Positions 22,796 to 32,989 of a stretch of 64,000 bases of DNA are shown here, piece by piece. The DNA is from Ancylostoma caninum (taxonomy: Eukaryota > Nematoda > Chromadorea > Rhabditida > Ancylostomatidae), in assembly GCA_037903475.1 (NCBI GenBank), contig JBAJFG010000101.1, forward strand, positions 124,001-188,000, in the 5' to 3' direction. Position 1 is the stretch's first letter; every line of letters begins with the position of its first letter. The notes below the pieces were generated by a model. The model did not search any database. It was not told the origin of the DNA and saw nothing but the letters and a program-made list of their open reading frames with translations. A program made the position numbers and the translations under genes.

Positions 22796-23141
22796 TTCTT
22801 TTCACACTGAGAGCATTCCTAATAATTTATGTACGTTTCGATGCAGGTGGCAACGCTGATCTCGAATCTGTACAGCACCATTCTTGAGGGGTCCTGAGTG
22901 GAAAGTAATGGGTGATCCTCGCATTCCTCACATACGATCTCGAATACCCTCGTGTCAGCTCGGTCCGTGGTGTAGTGGTAAGTCTCTTGCTTAATAAGCA
23001 CCATGCTTGCTGGTTCGAATTCTGATGCTTGTCATCTCTTTGCATTCTTGATTCAGAACTCGTCTCCGTGAAAGAGGGTACACTCAGGCAGTATACCATG
23101 TTTCGCACTCGCATGCCGACAATACAAAGTTCAAAGTGATT
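22796..23141 (+). repeat. tRNA-derived SINE, plus-strand copy
   Basis: A box-like TGGTGTAGTGGTAAG (from 22969) and B box GGTTCGAATTC (23012-23022) form a degenerate tRNA-like core without a matching acceptor stem, so a SINE-type head rather than a tRNA gene. The whole unit recurs inverted at 23309-23635. Confidence 0.65.
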
Positions 23142-23308
23142 CCAACGCTCCTTCGGTATATCTCATCTCCCAATATAGCATTCGTTGATAACCAAAACTC
23201 TTTCATCTGCACATATGGTAAGATAGCACAAAGTGGTCAGAACACAATAACTTCTCACAATAAGAACAACGAGTAAAGAAAAGCTCGTTACAATCATCAG
23301 CGTTTTAA

Positions 23309-23635
23309 TCACTCTGAACCCTTGTATTCTCGGTATGCGAGTGCGAAATATGGTATAACTGCCTGAAAATAGCCTCCTCCACAGAGACGAGTTCTGAATC
23401 AGGAATGCAAAAGCATGAACTGCAGCAACCAGCAAGCATGTGCCTGTCAAGCGAGAGACTTACCACTACACCACCGATCTGACTGTGGTGTTCGAGATCG
23501 TATGTGAGGAACGCGAGGATCACCCATAACTTTCCACTCACGACTCCTCAGGAATGGTGCGGTACAGATTCGAGATCAGCGTTGCCAGCTGCATCGAAAC
23601 GTACATAAATTATTAGGAAAGCTCACTGTGAAGAA
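23309..23635 (-). repeat. tRNA-derived SINE, minus-strand copy of a fold-back pair
   Basis: Reverse complement of 22796-23141 with perhaps 85% identity by eye; the A box is kept, the B box is lost. The 167-bp spacer (23142-23308) is unrelated. Together the pair can fold into a stem of more than 300 bp. Confidence 0.7.
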
Positions 23636-25010
23636 GTATGCTTCCCTTATTAGCAGTCTTATTGTCCCGATCTTTTTCTTCGTTGATTTCTATTGTATTG
23701 CGCCGGCTTCATCTGCGAATTTATGGATAGTTTTTTTTTTCATAAATTCAGTAAAGAAAAAAGTAGAAAACAGTAAAAGGAACTTACTGGCTCAACTACG
23801 GATTGAGCTATTCAAACGAGATTTAAGAATTTGGTAGGAGTCCAAGCGCTCCTTCATTCCAATGCATAACATTGGCGCAAACTGCTTTCAAACAGAACTA
23901 TCGTGTTCCGAGTCCAAATTCACAGCTTTCATCAACTGTTGTCTACTTGCTTGTATCGCCTCATTTTGATTCTAGAACTATTCTAAATCCTATTATAAGC
24001 GAGAAAATTGCTACAAAAGGCGTATTCTGAAATTCCAGTCGTCATATAGAAAGTGAAATAGCCAACGAGTCTAATAAAAGTGTGAAACGAGAACGGATAT
24101 TTGCATGATGGCAGCAACTAACAGCTATACTGATGTTCGAATAAACGCTGTAATGCTTTTGATATTTTTAAGACAAAGGGAGAGGTTTTTTGGTAAATTC
24201 GATCAATTACTTTTGTCCTCTCATTTGAATGGCAAAAGTAACTGCAGCATTAACATTCTGCTAGAAATAGTAGGCAATTATGCACCCAATCTCTATCTAC
24301 TTCTCTTTCTTTTGGCAGTTGGGATTGAAGGTATTGAAGTTTATGCTCAATGATGTAACTAGAATTGAGTCTGTGCCCATGCTATTTTCTTGTTGATACG
24401 GAGGTAATCATATCTGGCAGCTATTACATAAGTTAAGCTAGTAAGAGGTCTGCGAGTCTGTGAGCATTGTCCATGTACAAAATGCAAATAGGAATGAATA
24501 TTTAGTAACTACTCTCATCACTGCATGCTGTGCCATATTTCTGATCTGTCAGGTCGTGCTGGAAGCACTCAAATGGCTAACTGTTCTGACGTCAGTGCTG
24601 CCAATAAGTTGAAGGCCGACGTGAGGTTGCGTGGTAAAGAATGGAGGGATGCCGGCATCTCTCTAGGAACTTGTCTACAGAGATTTCACGTTATGGCAGC
24701 AAAGGATGGCCGACAGTCTTCAGGACATTACAGGCCCTGGTCATTTAGCTTATGACACCACCTTGAATTCAGCTGCTGTCGCATGTTGTGCCTGCATTTA
24801 TGACGCAGTCTGTACCAGGTGTCTCACATTTGACTCCTTCAAAAATTGTCATCCTCATCAACATAAAAAGATTATGATGGGACATCAAAAAGTGTGAGGA
24901 GAGGAAATTCAATGTTGGGGTGATGATGTGCTTTCAGTAAGAAACACTGAGAACCTTGAGGACTTGTTGTATCGCATGAAAAGTTGAGAGATACTTGCAA
25001 CACTTTTTTC
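23636..25010. other. Intergenic, nothing recognised
   Basis: AT-rich with short ORFs only (24105-24353, 24525-24755, 24706-24897, plus). A Cys-rich patch near 24780-24870 has no flanking splice signals I trust. Confidence 0.4.
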
Positions 25011-25015
25011 TAAGT

Positions 25016-25390
25016 TCAAAGGCAGCGCGTGTCAAAATCCTTGACATAGTGTTAAAGCTCCAATAGTGACATACATTGTCAGCACATCATAAATGTCCAA
25101 CGAAAACGAAGGATCATGACTTACCTACGAAGAAATCCGAGTCGAAATCGCGAACATCTGCCTTACGCGAACACAGCTGTCTTGCATGCGCCAGCGCACC
25201 CACGCCACGTTCATTCGGACAAGCGGGTGTGTCTCCCGCGTGATGGGACCCACGAGTTTCAAAAGGAGCGGAAACAGTACCACGATTTCGTGAATTCCTC
25301 GTACTTTTCGCGCTGTTTCACTATATCCCTCAAAACCCCAAAAACCCGCAAAATCTTAAAAACGAAGATTTGAGCGGGTGCTGCCTTTAA
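25016..25390. mobile_element. TTAA MITE, copy 1 (piggyBac-like target site)
   Basis: Left tip AGGCAGCGCGTGTCAAAATC (from 25020) preceded by TCAA; right tip complement of AGGCAGCACCCGCTCAAATC followed by TTAA (25387-25390). About 367 bp, no transposase. The 85-codon ORF inside it is not a gene. Confidence 0.7.
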
Positions 25391-25489
25391 GTGTCCAATC
25401 CTGTCAAAACTCATACATGAAACGGTTCTGTTATAATGGGATTGAGCAGGGTGGTCAAGTCTACACGGAAGAAAAATCTCAGTAACGCA

Positions 25490-25830
25490 TCTATCATTGC
25501 CATCATTTTCTTTGATGCCACTGGCTTTTTGGCACCAGCTCACTTGAAATAGAAAAAACACAAACAGAAAGAAAATAGGATGTTCATGATAGAGGCATCG
25601 AGTCGAAAAAAAAGCGAAATCAAATGATTCTCAAAAACTAAATAATGTAGATCCACACAATATTTGAGGAATTGGATGTTTTGGGTGAGACGAAGGGATT
25701 ATATACAAAGATTAATATAATAATAAGTGAAGTGGAAGTGAATGGAGGATGGCTGGGCATAAAAATGTAATCTTATTTGAAATGAGTGGTAAAAATGATA
25801 GTAATGAGAATGAAATGATAATGATAGGTT
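25490..25830. repeat. Dispersed repeat A, copy 2
   Basis: Same family and orientation as 21430-21760, with scattered differences and small indels. Confidence 0.65.
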
Positions 25831-27850
25831 AATATGAAAAGCTGCCTCTTGAAATCGCTTCCCTTTCACTGGCATTTGCTATTTTTCGCGCTCCAGGGAA
25901 GATTTTGTAGCTTATTGTAGAGCATGAGAACTCGTAAAACTTGTTGTTTGTTATTCTGTTATTCTGCTGACCCAAGTACTAGCTGTTGTTACCCGTGATG
26001 GAAAAAGTTCTGAACGGTGTTCTTACTGCAGAATTAATCCCACAATCGATTGAATCACCACTGGATCAAAATTGGTGACGCGAAAATTTCCGTGTATGCT
26101 GGCTTTAAGGCAATCCTTAGTAGAGGAGTCTTCCCCAATTACCGCGATTAGATGCGTTTGTGAACTCGACCTTAACCTTTAGTGAAGAGCTTTCCCAGAA
26201 TGTCCTTCCCTGTGATTGCCGTTTAGCATGTGTGTCGCCTGCCGATCGCCAATGTTGGCGACGGCGGATCTCCAGAATTGGTGACTGCTCACAACCGATC
26301 GGCACCGACGTCACACTCGCCGGTGACGATGGCCGCCGATGTTGGTGATCGCACTTCGGCAGCCCCCTCGATGTTCCGCGAAGATTCAATCTTATCGGCC
26401 TCACAATCGCTAGCGACGGTGAAGCAGGGTGCTACAGTCCTCGAGGACTGTAGCGGCAGTGTATAGCCCACGAAGAAAAAGTGATATTCATCCAAAATGG
26501 ACTGTCAAAGATGCACAGCGGCTACTGTTCACGTCCTTATTTTGAAGTTGAAGAGATATACCCTTCTGTTACGCACAGTAACAACCTTATCACCTTACGC
26601 CAATAAAACTCGTCATAGCTCACTCGTCAAGATGTTGTCATGTTTTGAAAATGAAGGTTGACGCTGTTCTTGAGTCTCTAAAAAAATTGGCGAACATTCG
26701 TTGGGCGCGCGTCCTGGTCGATATGAAATACCTCCAGTTTCCGAAAATGCATCAGTATCAATTCCAGAGAAAATTAGGCTGCCGTTCCAAAATCGACCGC
26801 GATGCTAGCACGTGCGAAAAACTCGGCGCGCTGAATGGGTGTCCGCCAATTCTTTGGAGGCTGTAATAGCTGTAATAGACTTCTTCATCTAATACGTTTC
26901 GTCCATCACCAATCCTTATCACTGGTTTCCCGGTTTTTTTTTTCGCACTAAGAATGACGATAGAATGCTTTCAATGCAGCTTTCCCATGGTTAAGTGTAC
27001 AGTAGTCCTGAGCACCATCTGAAACCCCGGCTCTTCATATCTGTTCTTTTCATCTAGTGCCTGAATAATGTCTGAGTGAGGCAACTCATAAAAATAGAGG
27101 GAAAAATCTCAAAATATAGAGACGCAAAGAGATTTCTTGTCATTGGGGAGGTGTTGCTATAATTTTCCGTTTTCGTTTCGATGCCCATTTTTGGAATCCC
27201 ATTTCCGCTTTACGTTTTGCGTGATTTCAAATTCTACTTGTACACATTCCTGGTCTCGACCAATCACGGCGGCGAATTATTGTACGGAACAGCACCTCGT
27301 CCTTTCTCTGTTCTAGTAATTGTGTCGTAGCGGCGAAATGTGTTATCATCTCACAACCTATTGAATGCTGTAGCAGTAAGAGAAGGTATTCAATCGTCAT
27401 CTGAAGCTCGAGCTCAAGATACTAAGCATGATGTTTGCAAAGTAGGCTAAATACACAAGTTCATTGAAACAATTTGTGGAATAAGCAAAGACATCGAAAC
27501 GATCCAATCCTTACCAATACAATGCACGAGATTATTCGCCTTAGCCGTCTTCTATTCATCCACGGTTTCAATAATGCGCTAGTGTTCGATTCACGCCAAC
27601 GATTTTACAGGTCCGCCAATACTTTCCATCGAATAAGCAGCATAAGCCCTATTCGTCAATCAACACCACCAGAAGTTCAAGAAAATCCTCTGGAAAAAGA
27701 CGCTTCTGAAAAAAGCATCGACATGGGTCAACCCACTAGAAGTAATCCTCGTCCTAGAAGATAGTTCGTTTGCTTCAGTTCCTGACATGGTGTTTTGGAT
27801 TTCGGATCTTTATTTCTTTCTCTCTTTAAGCCATACCTGTTTCAGTTCTG
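25831..27850. other. Intergenic with a GC-rich patch
   Basis: Mostly unremarkable. At 26225-26350 there is a GC-rich cluster of short inverted motifs (GATCGCCAATGTTGGCGACG; GCCGATGTTGGTGATCGC). ORFs at 26117-26404, 26645-26866 and 27474-27764 have no recognisable domain; the last follows a TTTTACAG acceptor at 27604-27610 and could hold an exon. Confidence 0.35.
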
Positions 27851-27853
27851 TGA

Positions 27854-28114
27854 GCGCTATCTCATTACCACGCACTGCCTCTTTCAACGGATCAGATCGC
27901 AATGCATATCTTTACGCAGTGGACATTTCTGAGCATGGAGAGGTACATTGCCCCTTCCATGGAATATGTATACATGGTGGCCGAATTTATTATACAAAAT
28001 TACCCACGCATCTACCTTGAAATGAATAGAACTATGGGCAAAGAAGCTTTTCAAGAGAACGTGTTAGAGATATTGGATAGCTCAAGTAGAGATAGCACTG
28101 ATTTTGCGTTTTGA
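27854..28114 (+). CDS. Possible terminal exon of an unknown gene
   Basis: Open frame ending in TGA at 28112-28114 with protein-like composition: a helical stretch rich in Met, Tyr, Ile and Glu (MERYIAPSMEYVYMVAEF, then IYLEMNRTMGKEAFQENV) and a Ser/Asp tail. Candidate acceptors are GGATCAG at 27889-27895 and TTTCAG at 27840-27845; the latter would put a stop in this frame. No family recognised; chance ORF cannot be excluded. Confidence 0.3.
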   Translation, partial: ALSHYHALPLSTDQIAMHIFTQWTFLSMERYIAPSMEYVYMVAEFIIQNYPRIYLEMNRTMGKEAFQENVLEILDSSSRDSTDFAF

Positions 28115-28654
28115 ATTGCGCTCTGTTAGCTCTTTAAAAGGACGTCCAAACATCATGCTAGCAGCCGTTATCATTAAATATCCAGAATTGCTATGGTTTA
28201 TATCGTATTTGAATGAACTGAACTTCTTAGTTTGATTATCGTTCGAGGATTGGCTCTGCTCCCATCAAAAATTTGGTCTCGCAGGAACTTGGTTTCCTAA
28301 AGAGCTGCCGCAAAAGACGCAGAAAATCGGTGTCTTTCACCTGGTGTTGCTGCGTTGGTATTTTAAGGCCACCTTGTAGGAAAGCAATCGCTTTCGTTCC
28401 GTGCTTGGGACACGATAAGGGGGTGTAGGGAGAATGAGGTTGGGTGGAAGGGCGATGTATTGGTTGAAGGCATTCGTGATCGGGCCTTCTATGAACACAA
28501 TAAAAACCCAAACCGTCGTCTTTTATGTTCTGAGGCAGACGTTGAAGAACGCGTCGTGTTAATGACAGTGTAGACTTATTATAAAAGAGATGGTCATTTT
28601 ATTTGTGTGTTTGCGTTGCTTCCAGTCAATTACAACTCGGCGGTTACAATTCAG
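28115..28654. other. Intergenic, one unexplained minus-strand ORF
   Basis: A 91-codon ORF at 28511-28236 (minus) is His/Pro/Gln-rich and unrecognised. Nothing else seen. Confidence 0.3.
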
Positions 28655-28888
28655 CTCCGAAGTCCATTGGCGACGCATTTGGCGAGGTTTGTTTGGAAAC
28701 CTAGGAAACGGGCTTGCAAACGAGCCAGGCAAATGAACTCCGCCAAATATCTTGCCAAACATGATGTCCTGCCAAATGGGTCGCCATGCAAACCTTGCCA
28801 AACAGGTCGCCATACAAACCTAGCTAAATAGGTCGCCATACAAATCTTGCCAAAAAGGACGCCATGCGAAAAATTGCGCTTTAACATT

Positions 28889-29868
28889 CTCTGAAGTCCA
28901 CTAGCGATCTATTTGGCGAGAGAATGTGTTTGGCAAGACATTTTACGGGTTAAAATCTTGTTTGGCAAGACATTTTCCGGGAGAATGGGTCTAGAGTCTG
29001 TTTGGCAAGACAAAATGCGAGAGAATATGTTGACGACCTATTTTCCGGGTGTTTGGCAAGACAAATGGCAAGAGAAGATGTTGACGACCTATTTTCCGGG
29101 TGCTTGGCAAGACAAATGGCAAGAGAAGATGTTTGCGACCTATTTTCCGGATGTTTGGCAATATAGATTGCGGGAGAATATGTTGGCGACCTATTTTCCG
29201 GGTGTTTGGCAAGACAAATGACAAGAGAATATGTTGACGACCCCTTTTCCTGGACAGGCACATACGACGCCCTGGGTTCACAGTCGATGAGCCGGTTCAA
29301 TTACCCAAGTTTGAGGTACGCATTTCAAGGGGTGTCCTATATTGGGAGAGTGCCGGTGTCAGTCCGGAGTGTCTGCTAGGCAGGTTCACAGCCTGATTTC
29401 TGCATGAGGACATCTCCGTGGTCATCGCCGCAACACGCACGGCAGTGCGCAGCCGGCTGAACACCACGGCGACGTCCACGTACTCCGTGACTCCAGGCAC
29501 GGAATCGAGGGATGTCATCGCTTCAACTGCTTGAGAAAGTACTTTACCCAAACCACTTTCTGGATCTGATCATAAAATGTAAAGCTCGAACATTGTGGTA
29601 ATTTTGGAGGCCTCTCCTGGCAATAGAAGGAAACAGGAGTATGTGGCGAAATCTCACGCACAATGTTAAAGCGCTATTTTTGCATGGCGACCTATTTGGC
29701 AAGGTTTGTATGACGACCTGTTTGGCAAGGTTTGCATGCCGACCCATTTGGCGGGAGATCATGTTTGGCAATACATTTGGCGGAGTTCGTTTGCCTGGCT
29801 CGTTTGCAAACCCGTTTCCTAGGTTGCCAAACAAACCTCTCCAAATGGGTCGCCAATCGACTTCAGAG
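28889..29868 (-). mobile_element. CTCTGAAG-TIR element, nested reverse copy
   Basis: Bounded by CTCTGAAG and CTTCAGAG. Inserted between AACATT and ACGTGAG of the outer copy; intact copies read AACATTGTACGTGAG there. After insertion the flanks are AACATT and TTGGACGTGAG, so the target duplication is 2 bp (TT). Contains five 51-bp units (about 28990-29245). Confidence 0.8.
28990..29245. repeat. 51-bp tandem array inside the nested copy
   Basis: Five units of 51 bp around TGTTTGGCAAGACAAATGGC and GACGACCTATTTTCCGGG. Because 51 is divisible by three, open frames run through on both strands, giving false ORFs. Confidence 0.85.
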
Positions 29869-30443
29869 TTGGACGTGAGATTTCGCCACGTACTCCTCTT
29901 TCCTCCCAAAGGCCAGAGAGGCCTCCAGAATTACCACAATGTTCAAGCTTTACATTTATTGGTCAAATCCAGGGAGTAGTTTGGGTGAAGTACCCCTTCA
30001 ACCAGTTGAACCGATGACATCCATCGATTCCGTGCCTGGGGGCACTGAATGCGTGGACGTCGCCGTGGTGTTCAGCGGCTGCGCACTGTCTTGCGTGTTG
30101 CGGCGAGGACCACGGAGATATCCTCATGCAAAAATCAGGCTGTGATTTTCCCTAGCAGACACTTCGGACTGACTCCGGCACTCTCTTAATATACGAATCC
30201 CTTTGAAATACGTACCTCAAAATTGTGTAATTGAACCGACTCATCGACTGCAACCATTCCCTTGCTTTTTGTCTTGCCAAACACCTGGAAACTGGGTCGT
30301 CAACATATTCTCTCGCACTTTGTCTTGCCAAACAGACTATAGACCCATTCTTCCGGAAAATGCTTGCCAAGCAAGATTTCAACCCGTAAAATGTCTTTTC
30401 AAACGCGTTTTCTCGTCAAATAGGTTGCCATTGAACTTCAGAG

Positions 30444-30867
30444 TAACAATGAGTATGTAAGTTTTAGATGTCAGATATTTCTTACCGCCCAACCAGCAAT
30501 TCCTCAACAGGTTCGGACAAACTCCCTCAACCATCTGCTCAAACGAAAGAAACAACGCTGAAGGTTTGTCACATCTGCGTAACCTGAAAAAGATTCAAAA
30601 GGAACAACGACACCTCGTGTGTTTCCTGAAGGGGAGCTAGCAAGATCAAGTTATTACTTAATGAATTTCACTGTTTGTTAAGAGAAAAGCTTTTAGGAAA
30701 TATTCTCTAATCACTGCGCATCTTCGTTCTTCACAAACAAAAAATAGAAACTTATACTGATATAGGTCGAAACAGACCAAGGAGAAGGCATGATTTCATC
30801 AATATATGGCTTCATGGCAGTTTTAGATCTATTCTCTTGGCCAAGAAATTCGGAATACTTTGGGCAC
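30444..30867. other. Intergenic, nothing recognised
   Basis: No ORF with protein character and no repeat ends. Confidence 0.4.
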
Positions 30868-31080
30868 CACAGTTTCGCCCGTGGTGGAACCGCGATAAGA
30901 GGCCGATCCGCGGTGGATCCGCGGTCACCGACCAAGCCCGCGGTGAAATACCGACAGTGACCCCCACACTAAGCTCGCAATTGGCCATGGTGGATCCACA
31001 CATTCCCACGGTGGATCCGCACATGCCACATGGGGGACCCGCACATTCCCACTCCCAAAGTGGATACGCAGTGGAACTGA
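30868..31080. repeat. GC-rich GGTGGATCCGC minisatellite
   Basis: Degenerate ~22-bp units such as GGTGGATCCGCACATTCCCA, clearest at 30990-31055, with CCGCGGTGG motifs before them. Confidence 0.7.
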
Positions 31081-31112
31081 CGAAATACTTTATGAGCTTA
31101 AACACAGCATAC

Positions 31113-31170
31113 GTGTCGATACGTATGGCCTAGTGGATAAGAAGGCGGACTTCCAAGAGTGCATTCGGCA
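31113..31170 (+). repeat. tRNA-Arg-like A-box segment (SINE head remnant)
   Basis: TATGGCCTAGTGGATAAG followed by GGCGGACTTC resembles the 5' half of an arginine tRNA. There is no B box or acceptor partner, so it is not a functional tRNA. Confidence 0.35.
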
Positions 31171-31477
31171 AAGCAGTAAGGTCCAAATGTCCAGTCCAGT
31201 GGTGTAGGAAAGGTGAGAGGGCGAAGTGGGAAGCCACAGGGAATTTGCATTTTCCTTTCTTGGTTAGGCATGACACATGACTAGTAGTTTAGCCGAACTG
31301 TCGCGTGTCACACCCCATTAGGTAATGTTTACTTTCGCTACCATGAATGAAAGTTTAATGGTAACAGTATGCGATGACTGTAAGTATTCTTGGTAAGAAA
31401 TGTCTTGCGCGTGGCTCAAAAGTCACTTTACACCAAGTAATTTACCCGCGACATTAGCACCACTGAAACACATACAC

Positions 31478-31600
31478 CGCGGTGGATCGGCATATGCCCT
31501 CAGTGAATCCGACCTATTTCCGCGATGGATTCGGACACGCCCACGGTGGTCAACCGACTACCCAGCTTGGACGATCCGCGGATCCACCGCTGGCAGAAAT
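31478..31600. repeat. Second GGTGGATCCGC minisatellite patch
   Basis: Same motif family as 30868-31080 (CCGCGGTGGATCGGCAT..., CCCACGGTGG..., GATCCGCGGATCCACCGC). Confidence 0.6.
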
Positions 31601-32733
31601 TTCAGAGTGCTCACCACCACGACTATAATTCCCAGGACTGTGTTAATACTTTCATCGAGGCAACGTTCCTTTCTCATAACCTTTTGTGAAGATTTTTGAG
31701 CGCAATCAATGCTTCTTGGTCAAGAGAATAGATATAAAACTGGCGTGAAGCCAGTGAAATCGTGCTTTCTCCGTGGTCCGCTTCTGATTTCACTACTACT
31801 CTGTACGGTTGTAGTTACACTACAACAAATTGTGCCCTTTTTTATCGTCATTTGAACATGACTCTTCTGTGGATTTGAAGCACTTGGGACAGTGGAGCTT
31901 CAAACTATTACTATAGACATTTATTATCTTTATAAGGAAACACGTCACTGTGTTTGGCGAAGGCTGGTGGTCACTAGCAGTCATTAGAAATGCTTCTGAA
32001 TTTTTCATAATAGCTGTGAGCATAAAAAAGAGAGGTAGAGCTGGCTTAGTGGGGTGATGTATGTATATGTATTTGTCTCTTATACTGCACAGATTGGGAT
32101 TTCCAGTAATATGCACTATCAAATAATGGCTTTCCATTCCAGGTCACGGTATCACCAGACGATCTCTTCACCGACAGGGTCGAGATATGCTGCGTCAGCG
32201 ATGTACGGCTGCGACCGAACAAACCCCACGATAACAAATGGGCTTCATTTTGACTCTCGTAGTTTTTTTTTTTTTGTGAAATTACGCTCGACTGACAATA
32301 AAGCATACAGTCGGACCATCAAAGATGTGACTATCTTTCATTTTTACTAATATTTACCGTTCCGTTGAAAACAAGGGTATTCATTCAGTTGAATGTGGTG
32401 GGAATAAGTCTGTTTCTTCACGATGTGTTCTGTCCATCGCCGCGTCGCTTTGTGCGACATCAATCTTGTATATGACTGTAATTTTGAAATGAATGGAGTT
32501 CTATCCTGAATGCAAGCCCGTTTCTACAGTGCATATCAATCAAAATTGACACTTTGCTCTAAAAAATGAGGTTGAGGAAATGTAGTTTTCTTTTGCATTC
32601 GTTTTCCTTTATCCTAGTTTTTTTCCAGTGTCACCATTTTTGGCTGAGCTAGTGTGTCTAATTAAAAGAGTACTTATTGGCGCTCCAGAAGGTATGAGAG
32701 GTGCTTAGTGTCTTCTAATTTTTTTAACTCTGA
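31601..32733. other. Intergenic, nothing recognised
   Basis: AT-rich; short ORFs on both strands without domain signature. Confidence 0.4.
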
Positions 32734-32989
32734 AGAATTCTTCCAATTTGGCACTGCACCTATCCACTGCGTACCTACTTACTAAAGGCGTGGGCCGCCA
32801 ACGGCAGAGTCCTTCTACGCCACGTACACAGTCACGATTTCTTCAAAGCTGTTATTGTGTCGTGTAATGCAAGCGAATTTCTTGAATATGCAAACAAAAA
32901 ACCACTCCAGCTCTACGATGGTGAGCAGCCTATTCTATCCCCGAAACGCGATAGCCACGAACAGCAGGTGATAATGCGTTTAAGGTGAA
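32734..32989 (+). CDS. Possible internal exon of an unknown gene
   Basis: Open frame of 84 codons without an ATG start, with balanced amino-acid use (for example WAANGRVLLRHVHSHDFFKAV, then KPLQLYDGEQPILSPKRD). A donor-like CAG/GTGATA (exon ending at 32967) or AAG/GTGAAA (32984) lies near its end; the acceptor is unclear. Product not recognised. Could be a chance ORF. Confidence 0.27.

Larger units (their letters stand above)
28655..30443 (+). mobile_element. CTCTGAAG-TIR element, outer copy (interrupted)
   Basis: Non-autonomous DNA element. Ends CTCCGAAGTCCATTGGCGAC at 28655 and the complement of CTCTGAAGTTCAATGGCAAC at 30443. Its body is split at 28888/29869 by a second copy of the same family in reverse. 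Left arm: 26-bp tandem units (TCGCCATACAAACCTTGCCA-). Centre: unique 0.5 kb including GTGAGATTTCGCCACGTACT. Right arm: 51-bp units built on CTTGCCAAACA and GGTCGTCAACATATTCTCTC. No transposase ORF; the long open frames here follow from repeat periods. Confidence 0.75.

Noticed and set aside
22960..23035. tRNA gene
   Set aside because: A and B boxes present but no pairing acceptor stem, and the unit is repeated inverted, so SINE head.
25116..25373. 85-codon ORF
   Set aside because: Lies inside a TTAA MITE and has no domain.
28913..29300. ORFs of about 100 codons on both strands with WQDK and CLAK repeats
   Set aside because: Products of the 51-bp array in the CTCTGAAG element.
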